This document shows positions 35,032-46,514 of a DNA stretch of 64,000 bases, in pieces. Where the stretch lies: contig NC_079368.1 of the NCBI RefSeq assembly GCF_021018895.1, positions 863,501 through 927,500 of the forward strand. Reading direction: 5' to 3'. Source of the stretch: Seriola aureovittata. Its lineage: Eukaryota > Chordata > Actinopteri > Carangiformes > Carangidae. Made by a program: the position numbers and the translations under genes. How positions within the stretch are numbered: the stretch's first letter is position 1; every line of letters begins with the position of its first letter. The notes beneath the pieces were generated by a model. The model saw only the letters and a list, made by a program, of their open reading frames with translations, was not told where the DNA came from and did not search any database.

Positions 35032-36053
35032 GACACAATGCAACCTCCATCTTGTCGGGCCTAATCCGCCTTGCAGATGCAGGACAGAGCCGGTGCTGGT
35101 GAGGAGACAAAAGAAACCAGCACTCTTGTTTCTCATTCCATCCCAGTAGCAAAAGTCCTCCAAAACCCCATGACTGAACAGAGTGAATGACTTGAGATTG
35201 AGCCAGTCAAGAGCTGTGTGCCCAGTGGACCCTATGAATGAGAATGGGTCATGCTGCTCTATAGTATTGCCTGTATTTGGTTTTCAACAATGTCCATACA
35301 GTGTTGCAGCCTCACTGACTGCATGTCCACTAAGAAGTGAAAGTTTCTAAAACAACAAACACAGTGTCTTTGAATTAAAATTATTCATAGAGTCAGACAA
35401 ATAACACAAAACTAACACACACCTAGAAACAGGGTTTGAGACCAGGTGTAAACCTAGTACATGTGTGGACTGCCTCTGGTCAAATCCTGATTGTATAACT
35501 GTGACACCGTCTGACAAAGTCACCAAACACATACAGTAAATGAAAGACAAAGACTGAGCTGTGATTTCAGCTGGATTTACTGTAACGTGATCAGAGGGAA
35601 TGTCAGAAGAGACAGACTGTCTTTGTTATTCAGTCTCTCACACAGAACACAACCTCTGTCTGGAGGCAAAAGTCTTCATTTACTTCAACTCCAGAACGTC
35701 ACAGACTTTTACTAGAGGCAGGTCTTTATGTCTAACTCCCTCTGAGTGATATATAGAGTTGGTCATAGTCGTTAGTACGAAGCCACTTCCCGATGAATTC
35801 TCTCTCTCCCTGCCTCTCTCCTGCTCTCTCTGTCTTGTGTTTAGTTATTCCTCTGCCTCCTTTAGTAATAATGATACATGGAATCAAAGCAGTTTATTTG
35901 CTGTAATGGAGGCAAGGCTCAGTGTATTGGAAGCGCTCCTCCTCTTCCCTGCAGTTCCCAGAGCAGCTGGGAAACCAGAGCGGCTCAATAGACTGTCTGT
36001 AACAAGCGGTCTAGTCCTAAATCCCTGTCCAGCATCCAGACCTGAACCAGATT

Positions 36054-36140
<87 letters not shown>

Positions 36141-36149
36141 GGATGGATG
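36054..36149. repeat. (GATA)n microsatellite
   Basis: About 87 bp of perfect GATA units followed by two GGAT variants. Confidence 0.97.
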
Positions 36150-36186
36150 CAGGTATACAACCATCACACCGGGGACCACATTTGCA

Positions 36187-36345
36187 TCCTGTCTGTGGTT
36201 TCGGCAACACTGCTGTGTTTGGTTCAGGTTAGTGAAAGATGGTGGTTTAGGTTCAATTTAAATAAACAGATGTCTGAACAGGTCCTCTGGATTAATCCAG
36301 ACCAGGATCTTTGCCTGACCTGAACCAGAAGCTGTGAAAAGGGTT
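36187..36345 (+). repeat. Dispersed repeat shared with 55626-55795, copy 1
   Basis: TCCTGTCTGTGGTTTCGGCA, AAATAAACAGATGTCTGAAC and CTGACCTGAACCAGAAGCTG align in order with the 55.6-kb copy. Confidence 0.7.
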
Positions 36346-36496
36346 CATCCCTGTTGTTGCTTTCTGTGCTGTCATCTGAACACACTGCACCTACAATACG
36401 CTTTATTCTACAGCTGCATGTGTCATATATCAGCATTAGAGTGAATGCTTGATTGACTTCTCAGCCACTCACAACTTGGTCACTGTCTATTCATGG

Positions 36497-36654
36497 CATA
36501 CAAAGAAATCCTGCATTCTGTCTGACTAGCAGCAAACTATTTACTAGTTAGACCTTCATCAGACAAGACATTTTTTATCTTTTTGTCTAAGACCGAAGTG
36601 TCACCATTAAATTGTTTGCTGCTAGTCAGACAGTGTATGTGATTTCTTTGTATG
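36497..36654. repeat. Foldback hairpin, 47-nt arms
   Basis: The left arm 36497-36543 and right arm 36608-36654 pair at 40 of 47 positions around a 64-nt loop. Both share CATACAAAGAAATC and CTGTCTGACTAGCAGCAAAC in inverted orientation. A short MITE or foldback element is the simplest explanation. Confidence 0.8.
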
Positions 36655-38604
36655 ACACGTAAAAAACCTGCTTCCACGCACCTGCCTCACTGACGTTTCC
36701 AGCTTGATACAGTCTGTTCATGCCTCCAGGTTCATGTTGCCAGAGCATGGATTTTCTGGCAGCCAAGATGAACCATAATTCAAGCTGAAGTTGTTTTACT
36801 CACCGAACAATCAGTAAACTCATGTTTATTATATTTTGCAACGTTAAGGACGAGCGTAAAGGGACCAGGTGACTTTGCATGACTTTTTAGTGCAGCTTTG
36901 ATTCATATAGGTTGGTTGCTGTGCCACCCCTTGCCTCAGCAGCAGCACCCTACATGGTGCTTCTCTGCTGGTGTGAAACCAAGAGAATAGCCTTTGTCAA
37001 GGTGTACTCGCTTCAATTCTCACTCATCTCCCCTGGCACACGGGTGTTAAATTATATGCTCCAGAGGACTCCACATTCATATTTTTACAAGACCCAGGTT
37101 ATTAGGCAAACAGGCTCTGCACATGTCCCCCGCTATGACAGTTTTCGCAGTCAAGGATTTCGACCTTTATTTCTATCCAAGTACCGCCTGCACTCCCCTT
37201 CACACCCCCACTGACACACACACGCACACACATACCCACATGCACAATCCTTACCACCCCTCACCAATTCCTGCTCCCTCTAACTAGGTGAGAGCCTCTA
37301 AGTCTGCGGAGGGTGTGATCACAGTATAGTTGCTCTGGGTGTAAGACTCCAGGCAGAACGGCTGTGGAGCCGAACCTCCCAATCTACCCCATGGATTGAT
37401 AACACAGCCCTCAGCCCCCTCACCTCTCATTTTGCAGCTTTATTTATAGTCCCCCACTGCACAGTTCATAGGGAAAAAAAACAGTGTTTCTGATGACCAT
37501 TTGTTCCTGAAGAGGAGACAAATTACAAATGTGAGTTTCGCCTTTGTACTTTGAAAATGCCTTTTTCATAACCAAAAACGGGCCTGATGAAAAGACCAAG
37601 AAACATCAAAGTGGTTCGCCCTCCGACAGAAAGGTTAAAAGTTGAGCTTGAACACTGATTCTCTTGCATTCTTCCTGGCTCGATTCTCATTAGCCACTCA
37701 TTTTAATCAGATGCACCATCAATTAGTATGACTTTTCTGTGTGTTTGATGCTTAAAAGTTGGATCTCAAGGACGCAGAACTTTCTGCGTACTCAGATGGG
37801 AGGCAGGGTTAGTGAAGCACCCACTCGTGGCTGTTTTTTTTTTATCGCCACCACACAGGAAGTGGTTAATTCTCAGACCCCCGGGATCCAAACCGGCAGG
37901 GCCACGACAACGCACACGCTTAAGTATGTGTATGTGAGTGTTTTTTTTGTTTTTTTTTGGGGGGGGGGGCTTACCTGTATGACCATCTCATGCACAGGAA
38001 ATATGGGACTAGTGTGTGTAAGGGTTGGACCATTTGTTTGATTATGGGTCACTAGTGCTCTTTTAACAGACTGGTGAATCTATAAATATGTACTGGTCAA
38101 TAAACTGGTCTTCCCAAACTGACAAGAATAACATTTTGAGGTGACTCCTTTTAGATTTCTTTGGTTCGTCGTCATAAAAACAACCTGATTTATAGATAAT
38201 TGGCTATTGGCTATAAATTACAGCATCTGCTCTGACCTACAAACACGTAGCAGCTCAGCCGCGGTATAGCTTCACTATGGATGGAACTATAGAAAGTGTT
38301 TAGAAGCGTATGGAAACTGTAAATAGATATTGTCCATTAGGGGATTTGCAGTGGGCTTCACCAACAGCTGAGACATCTGTACATGTGAAAGCTGAGATGG
38401 CTTTTACATGCGAGCAAGAAATAGAATGTGGGTGTTTAGTAACAGCCGAAACTGCAGCTGTATAATTTTGAGAGTTATAATTTTCTCTGATTTGCTGTGT
38501 GAGAGTCTTTGCACATTAGTATGTCACAAGCTTATTGAAATCTTCCTGATGCACCACAAACATTTCAGTCCATTGTATAAATTAGAGGACAGTCAGAGTC
38601 TGTT

Positions 38605-39034
38605 CGTCTATCCCATTCTCGTGGACACGATATCTCAGTAACACCTTGACAGAACTTCTTCAAATTGAGCACAGACATTTCATAGGGACTCAAGGACAAA
38701 CTGATCTGATTTGATTTGGTAGCTAAAGATCAAAGGTCAAGGTCACAGTGACCTCACAAAACATGATTTTGGCCTTGTGAAAGCAATATCTCGAGAACTC
38801 CTGAAGGGAATCCCTTCATTTGGCAAAAACGTTCACTTGGACTCAATGAGATTTTGGTGGTTAAAGGTCAAGACTCACAAAGTAAGTTTTAGCCCTTACT
38901 AAAGACTTCACACAGAAATTATGACAAAATTTCACACAAATGGTTCATATTTTATATGACTCTGGATAAACATGTAACCTGAAAACATTCTGAGTGGAGG
39001 AGGTGGACAACCACAAGGAGGTGATTCTAGTTTT
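38605..39034 (+). repeat. AGGTCA-bearing dispersed repeat, copy A
   Basis: It begins near CGTGGACACGATATCTCAGT and ends AGGAGGTGATTCTAGTT. It aligns along its length with the copies at 54967-55425 and 57066-57365. It carries a perfect GGTCACAGTGACC palindrome at 38741-38753. Confidence 0.85.
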
Positions 39035-40957
39035 ACATATCATCTATTCCTTACGTTATCACAGAATTAACTAAAACAAACAACATATTGTACATTGTTT
39101 TCTTTCACAGAGAAACATTCAAGTATGAAAAACAGACCTGGTGTCACTGTACTGAGGCTTGATACAACAGAATCCAGGCCTGATTAGCAGAATAAAGGAA
39201 TAGAAATACACAGAGATTTATAGCAGAGGCTCAGGCAGACAGACCAAAGCAGTGAGGATACAACAGGTCAGAGCTAAATGACACCCATTCTATCACTGTC
39301 TGCCTCAACGGTGCTGAGGAAGAGGAGGGAGGAATACGACTGAGAGGTTCTGAGAACAAGCAAAGCCAACATCAAAGCTGTTTAAAGGCTGACACGAACA
39401 TATGGGGCCAGTAAAACCAACTACTGGCTGTTGGTGTTGGTCTGCTCTGACATGATGGACAAGATTCCGTTTGACTATATACTGTACATTTACTGTATTA
39501 ATGATTCAAATTTACTGACAATGCTATAATATTACTTTTCAATTTTCAATTTAATTTTTAAACATACAAATTTAGAGACTATAAATGATGGGATGAAATA
39601 ACAAGCATGACAAACAAAAAGTAAAAGTGTTGACCTGTACAGGAAATGACAGTCACAACAACCAAAGCACTTGGTTGTACACACACAAAACACCATCAGG
39701 GTGATGGTGTGAAGAATGAAAAAAGAGTGTGAGAGAGAAGTTAAAGCCCTGCGTTCTCGTTCCATGTACTTGGCGGCCAACAAATCTTCGTTTTGAAATG
39801 AGAAAACCAAAAATGGGGAAACAAGCTGTTACCATTTAGGAATAGAGAAAAAAACTTAAAGCGACCTGTTTCCTGTTTGTTGTTTTGGTAATAAAACAGA
39901 AAATGACAAAACGACCGGCTATCTGTTTTTTCTTGATGTGATTCTCAAAGGAAATCAGGAATTGAAATATCTGTGTGGAAATCATCTTTTAAAATTTTTG
40001 ATTTTTTTTCGATGTGACCCGGAAGTTGTAAATAGTTTCCTGCCAAATGTGTAGTATAGTGCCCCCTCCTGACAGATAAAGGACCCTGCCTGTGTAGATT
40101 CACATTATTGGCTTTCACAGTAAAACTATATCAGGTGTAATCAATACATACATATATAGTAATGTCAGACTATGGGAAAATAGATTATAGTGAGAAACCC
40201 TGAGGTCTGTGCCACTCACCTCTATACTGGTAGAGAACGGCTAATGCTACGATGATAGAAACCGGTTACTCATTTAAAGTACTTATGGTGACTAATGAAT
40301 ATGATGCCATTCATACGCCTGGTTAATGTTACGCAATGTCGAGTTTTATATGATGTAATGCGTGATCGCGTTCTACAAATAAATCCAACATGCCATAAAT
40401 AATAGACATATTATTTGTTTGGTTGGCTGTAAATGTCTGTTATTGATTAGTCAGACTGGCTAAGATGGTTAGGCTAACGAAGGCTATTTTAGTTCAGAGT
40501 CAGAATAAGAATTTATTTTATTGTTGCTTGTTTCTCAACTTTGATTTTCTACTTTCAAAACAAATATTTGTTATACCTCCTCCAACATGAAAGTGATTTC
40601 ATAGAGCAGAACTGAATGTTATAATTGGAGCCATCCTGTTAATTTGGTTTTGGTTATTTCCAGGTGAAAACTGGGCTACATGTAATTGATTAATAACTTT
40701 TTTCTAGATGCAGTTTATTTTTGATTCATCTGTATTTTCACAAACTTTCAATGTGTCACAAATTTTACAGGATTGTGTTTCTAGCCAAAACTGTACAAAA
40801 TGAAATCCTTAACAAAAAGACAGTCGTTGACAATAGTTTCCGGATTGTATACTTTGGGGAGAACAAACGTGCCCATGGTTTGTGTTCAAATTTTGGCCTG
40901 GTGATGGCGTTGCAGAAAGGGTTAGGGTTCCCCCCAGAGGTTTTACACTTTGGAGAC
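39035..40957. other. Intergenic stretch
   Basis: AT-rich DNA without recognised genes. A GGAGGGGGCACTAT-type CTCF-like core lies near 40058-40075 on the minus strand. Confidence 0.55.
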
Positions 40958-40963
40958 CAGAGA

Positions 40964-41262
40964 TGTGTCTGAATTCAGGGGCTACATCTTTCAGAGGACG
41001 CGGCCTATGAAGGCCAAACCAAAATGAGACGTCTGGTCTTCGGAGAACTTCTGATTTATCTTTGGCTTTTATTCAAAGAGTTCTCTGTTTGAAAAGTGAG
41101 CTATCACTGCTGCACACTGAATCTTGGGATAGGTTGGGAATCAAAAGGATCCACCAGGAAACGAAGGATGATTGTCTCAGCCGCATTTGAAGGAGTCTTC
41201 GAAATGGTACAACTATCCGTCTTCAAATGCAGCTATCGACCCGGCCCCTGAATTGAGACACA
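40964..41262. mobile_element. MITE-like DNA transposon with terminal inverted repeats
   Basis: The left terminus TGTGTCTGAATTCAGGGGC (40964-40982) and the right terminus (41244-41262) match at 18 of 19 positions in inverted orientation, enclosing 299 bp without coding capacity. The interior near both ends has GAAG/CTTC-rich sequence. No clear target-site duplication was seen. I have seen similar hAT-like non-autonomous elements in fish genomes. Confidence 0.8.
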
Positions 41263-41354
41263 GCTCATGATTATGTACAGAAAATCCGATTAACATCTGG
41301 CCAGCTGTCATAAAGACGCCCACAACATCATATCATCATGTTAAAAGTGTGACC

Positions 41355-41625
41355 ACCAATTGCCTTAAAACCAGCACCAGTTCTGTTTGGTACACCTGCA
41401 CACAGTTCTTGAGGTTGTTTGTTCCAGGATCTTGGAGAAACCTGCCTCAGTTCTTCTGTCTCAATGTCTTCTGTCTCCTCATGAGTCCATGATGCTGAGA
41501 TCAGGGCTCTGTTGGGACCAGACCACCTGCTTCAGGACTCCTTTTTCTTCTGGTCTCTGAAGAACCGACACTCCCTGATGGATAGGAATCCAAACATCTA
41601 AAGAGCCTGAAACGTCTGCACTGTA
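41355..41625 (-). mobile_element. Decayed Tc1/mariner transposase fragment
   Basis: Segments such as GTTTGGTACACCTGCACACA, TCTTCTGTCTCCTCATGA, CCATGATGCTGAGATCAGGG and CAGGACTCCTTTTTCTTCT match, in order, the minus-strand transposase region of a common fish Tc1-like element. Only the C-terminal-proximal part remains, with many deletions. Confidence 0.7.
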
Positions 41626-43483
41626 TACAAACAAAAATAAGAAGCATTATATGTCAGCTGTTTGATTCCAGAGTTGTTGGTATATTTGGGATTGTGCAGT
41701 CACAGGGTGGTTGGGGTGGAACATTTCAATTTGAGGACAAGAAATAAGGTGATGGAGGCAGAGAGAGCCATGACAGAGGTACTGGAGCAGGGATCTGCTG
41801 GTGAAAGGCAGGTCGCTGAGCAGAGTTGAAGGAGTTAACACTGAGCTGTGGTTAATCTCCTCAGGGGGACTTTGGGGCAATATCCAGTTAGACTGGAATG
41901 TGAATGTGTGTGATTCTGACCAGGGGCTGGCACAACTGTCTCTCACTCCTCCTGCAGAGAGCCCTATGGTTGCTCCTCTCAGCAGTGTTATTTCTCCCCA
42001 GCACCCTATTAAAACTGCTCTCAACACATGGAACTGGCTTCGACCACGGTAGACAAGCAACTCCCTAGAGCCTAACCACTGACGCTTGAATCCAAACCAC
42101 ACAAGACCTCAGAGTACACAAGCGTTATACTGAAAAATTACCTCTGCTCTCTGTAGATGTTAGGCAGTCAGATTCAAACTTTGTAAGAGCAAAATTCCAA
42201 TTTAGTCAAGATGTGTCAGTCCAAAGATTTCTCTCCAGATACCTCAGCATTTGAGTTCCAACATGTAAAATTGTGTGGTAGCAATACATCAACACATCAC
42301 CAAAAACACATAAATATCTGAATAAATACATACATTTTAAAGTAAGGTGACCAGATATCTGAAATGAAAACTGGGGACATTTCCAGTTTGATGGTCAATA
42401 TATCATTAAAATATCCAATGTTTTTACCAATGAAATAAAAAAGGGGGACAGTCCCAGTTTCATGTATTTTTACCCTGGTAACTGTTGTACAGTATTAAAC
42501 TATGGTGAGGACGACTGAGAAAACAATGACTCCCTACCTTTGGAGCAGCCATGAAGCCCCATTGTTTAACTATTCCTTAGTTATTTATATGCCTTTAGTT
42601 CATAAGAGTCCTCAAAACAATCAAAAGCATTTTTCATAAAAGTATTCAATATTTTGAATATTGTCATGTAAAGTCCATTGCAGAAAGTCGGGAAACTTGT
42701 TCTTCTTTACTTCTTCCAACATGAAAACAATTTTTTCAAGTTCCAGCTAGAGGACTTTGAGTATGTTTGTTTTAGTTAGTTTTCTGCCTAGAGACCACAA
42801 AAAACTGATTGGACAACTCTATTTCAATGGTTTTAGCTTAATTTGTGAAGCCGCCTCTATAGTGAGCAGGCAGGCCCCTCTGTTGGCCAAAACAAGCACA
42901 AAGCTAGATGCCTGTTTTTAATTCACAGTTAAAAACAGGGCCATTTCCGGGGACAGGCCACCAAAAACAGGGACTGCCCATGGAAAACTTGCCACCCTAT
43001 TTTAAAGACGCTTTTGTGAGCTTTGCTAATGCTACATTAGCAGCTGTTAATTTACCAGTCTAGAAGAAACATTATGAGTTCAGCATCACACCAGTGGTGA
43101 TAAGCAACATCAATGTTAACTCTGGTCTCTATCACATCTTTTCTCCTACTGGAGTGAGTTAGTTTTGCCCCTCACTTTATTATAGTCTCACTACAGCTTC
43201 CAGTCTGCCCTGATGACATAGCTACGTTTCGTTTTTGAGAATCGCTTTTAGTGTCAATAGGATAGATAGGATAGATACCAGTTTCCGTTTCTCTCTATTA
43301 TGTTGGACTCATGGTAGAACTGTACGTGAATGTTCAGTTGTCATGAACACACAGAAGTGCACACACTCTTTGCCACTGCTTTTGTCATGTCTTGCGCACT
43401 CAAACATGGACCAACGCTCAGCGCAGGGCACAGCTCATAGCTCACCTGTGCCGTTCCAACACATAAAAGCAACAATGTACGGC
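41626..43483. other. Intergenic stretch with an unassigned long open frame and a possible repeat
   Basis: A 151-codon minus-strand open frame lies at 41647-42102 without recognised family. At about 42343-43006, symmetrical motifs (GGTGACCAGATAT..GGGGACATTTCC at the left, GGGGACAGGCC..TTGCCACCCTAT at the right) suggest an old DNA transposon. Confidence 0.5.
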
Positions 43484-43668
43484 ATTGGTGGTTCACCTTA
43501 TGGCGCACATACCATTTAAGTTCAGTCCTTAAAGCATGGGTTCAAATCCAGCTCGCGCCATTTTCTGCATGACATCACCTCTCTCTCTCCCAGCTTTCCT
43601 GTCTCTCTCTCACTGTCACTATCACATTAGGAAAAGGCAAAAATATCAAAAAATAACTTAAAAAAGAT
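43484..43668 (+). mobile_element. Diverged tRNA-derived SINE copy
   Basis: It aligns with the 2157-2357 SINE: TTGGTGGTTCACCTTATGGC at the head, a B box GGGTTCAAATCC at 43538-43549, then TTCTGCATGACATCACC, CT-rich sequence, AGGAAAAGGCAAAAATATC and an A-rich tail. The A box is decayed. Confidence 0.8.
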
Positions 43669-44149
43669 AAATGATGCCTGCATGAAACAAGATTAATAAA
43701 GCCACTTTTTGTTCTGCTTCACTTGCTACACATGCTTCAGTTGGGTATCAAACCCAACTGAAGCTGGCCCTGTATTAATTGGTGTCAGATGGAAGAGAGA
43801 AATTTTGTGGTATCGCCCACCCCTACAGTGATGGCCAAAGCTCTTGTCAATCAACAATCACCTCAAAGAAACCATGTTTGGCAGCAGAGAAAACTTACAA
43901 ATAGCCCTTTTAAATGTAAAGTTTTAAAAAGACTATGCTAACTGTTAGCTAAAACCAGTAAATAACATAGAGCTGCAAATAAATCAAGGTTGAATATCTT
44001 CTTAGGAATGTCATAGGATGGTGTGTTCATCAGTAATACACCTGTTTTGTTTTCTTGCAGTCAATTAAGTCTGTGTGATTGTAATTACAGACTCCCAAAT
44101 GTATCTATTTGAATAAAGAACCAAATCCACCAGCCTCTGCCAACTGCTT
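43669..44149. other. Short gene-free stretch
   Basis: Unique AT-rich DNA with the 13-bp perfect hairpin at 43734-43764. Nothing else was recognised. Confidence 0.55.
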
Positions 44150-44893
44150 TTGTTCATATGCAAATGTGATATATGTACATATATTGAATTTCCATACATG
44201 AAATATATGTACATATAAAATAAAAATATATATGTAACTAGACAATGCAATTTCTGGAGAAATTGCAGTGATATTGCTGGCTTGTGGAAAAGCTGAAGCT
44301 AAACTGCATTGCTGGCTGCTAAGAAAAATCTGAAGGTGAGCTTCATTATTTTGAAAATTTAAAATAGAGCTGCAATTAAATCTGCCAGCCTGCCTTCCTG
44401 TCTGTCATTGTAGAATCAGTAAGAATGACAAACTGAAATTAACTGCCAAATGTTTCCTGACTAAAACTGTACTGAAACATATTTCAAGCGAAAACTGAGA
44501 TGTGTAAATCATTGTCTGTATTTAGTATTGGAGCAGTCTGTGGCTGGACTTTGACAGAAATGTCAGTAAAGTGGTTGATAAACACCACATCACCATCAGG
44601 TGATTTGAATCAGCTGTGCCCTCACTTAGAACACTTTGAATAGACATGTTTAAAATTAATGATAAATTGATAAGAAAACATACATAAGCATGTCTGTTGT
44701 TTTAATAAACTTGCATAAATATATATAATAAAGATATAGGTACTTTTTAATAAATGTACGTATAGAAAGTTTACTGTGGATGTTTCATATATGTTATAAA
44801 CATATCTTAATATAACAATAGATATGTTAATATCCCCTTATAGGTGACATATATGGCAACATCACTCTTGGTATAGGGACATGTCATATATTA
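44150..44893. repeat. AT-rich dispersed repeat, copy 2, probably interrupted
   Basis: Left and right ends match those of the 30440-30915 copy. The middle, about 44235-44640, has no counterpart there and may be an insertion or an independent segment. Confidence 0.6.
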
Positions 44894-46410
44894 CATTTCT
44901 GTATCTTTCAAAATAGCTGACACATTCAACTTAGCACCACAGTTTTAACAATAGTTTTTATATTAAGCAGATACTGCAGTTTAGCATTTCTTTAAAATGT
45001 TAACAAACAAACTATGAAGGTAAAACATTTCTCTCTTTGCTAGCAAATTATTCTACTCAGTAAAAATTCACCCTGTTACAATGCAAATGAAGGAATTTTG
45101 AAGGAAGTTGAGATAGCGTCAGGATTTTTCAGCTTTACAGAACAAATCTTCTCAGCATAAGGGTCCTGAAAGAAATACAGCCAATATGTTCAAATGGCTC
45201 TGAAGACATTTTTTAAGCAAAATGGCCCTTCATCTAAAGTGTAGTGGTTTTTACATGGTGGTTAAGGGGTTTACTCCAGTGGGTTCCTCTCAGTAAACTT
45301 CAGGGGGTGTGTCTCCATTTCCGTTGTGAATTATGCTAACGTTAGCAGATGGTAGTGATTTGCAGAGGGCTACTCTTTGTGTTACAGGCAGAGCTAACAC
45401 TGTATTGGTATTTTTGTTTTAAAATGCCACAATGCACAAATCCTTTAAAGCTTTAATGAGAAGGCATTCAGGTCGTCACTTGGTGACAGAGGAGAAAATA
45501 GTGTTGTCTTATTATGAGAGTTTCATATTCTTAAGTAATTTTGTAAACAGTAGTTTTACTGTTTGGTAAATGGGGGCAACAAGGCCCTTTAACACTGCCA
45601 AGGTTAGGGGTTAAAATGTAAGTGGGCTACTCATGCTACAAATTAAACCAATGATCTAATAATTCACTACATGAAACCCACAGCAGAAATCAATATCAAA
45701 CTGCTAAATGAAACTGGAGGATATGAAGCCGTGGTTCAGTTGGAAGTCTTGTTTTTATGCCTTCTCCTCTATGAGGCCATGATTCCCCAGGGTTTGTTTA
45801 CCCTCTTGTATAAGCATGTGGAGCGTTATGTCGAGCGAATGTGCAGCACAGAAAGCATTCCCCTGCAGTTTACTGTGGGCTTGGCTGGGTATGGCAGATG
45901 TCTGCAACAGTGCTCCACTCCAAGTTGAGGGCTCCATTTCAAAGGCCTGTTTACTGGCAAGCCTTAATAGGAAGTGATCTTAAAGTGTTCCTTTAAACAT
46001 GTCGGAGGCTAATGGTTTAATTTGCTCTGGGTATTACTCTGTCTAATGAGATTTAGCATGTGCTCCCAACTGCACTGCTGAAACACTCATCTTTTGGAAA
46101 GAGAGACATAATTCCCTCTGTTCATTTATTACGCTGCGCATCATCAGATTTGATTTTTCTTCTTCTGATGAAGTGTGTGTCTGTGTGTAGCCAACACACT
46201 GCTGAAGTGTGTCTTTATGGCTGTGTGTTGTGTGTGCAATGTGTATGTACATGTATTTTTAGATTTGTCTTTCTATTGTATATGTTTGACCTGCTTATTA
46301 GTGTATGTGCTTAAATATATTACAAAGACTTTATATCATTATTCTGTAGCACTTAGCGACTAGTGAGTTGCTCAGCCTGCGAATTGTGCCATTAATTTGC
46401 TTTAGCACCG

Positions 46411-46420
46411 TGTGTGTGTG

Positions 46421-46481
<61 letters not shown>

Positions 46482-46514
46482 TGTATGTGTGTGTGTGTGT
46501 GTGTATGTGTGTGT
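46411..46514. repeat. (TG)n microsatellite
   Basis: About 104 bp of TG repeat with TTG and TATG interruptions. Confidence 0.97.

Larger units (their letters stand above)
33347..38604. other. Intergenic stretch between lhx2 and the dennd1a exon
   Basis: It includes complex unique blocks at about 33770-34110, 34690-34960 and 37640-37730, a GATA array, a dispersed repeat at 36187-36345, a foldback hairpin at 36497-36654 and G-tracts near 37958-37970. No exon was recognised. Confidence 0.6.

Noticed and set aside
35079..35100. Exon-like segment between CCTTGCAG and GTGAGG
   Set aside because: The 22-nt segment ATGCAGGACAGAGCCGGTG.. has good splice-like edges, but it does not encode any DENND1A peptide I know and could arise by chance.
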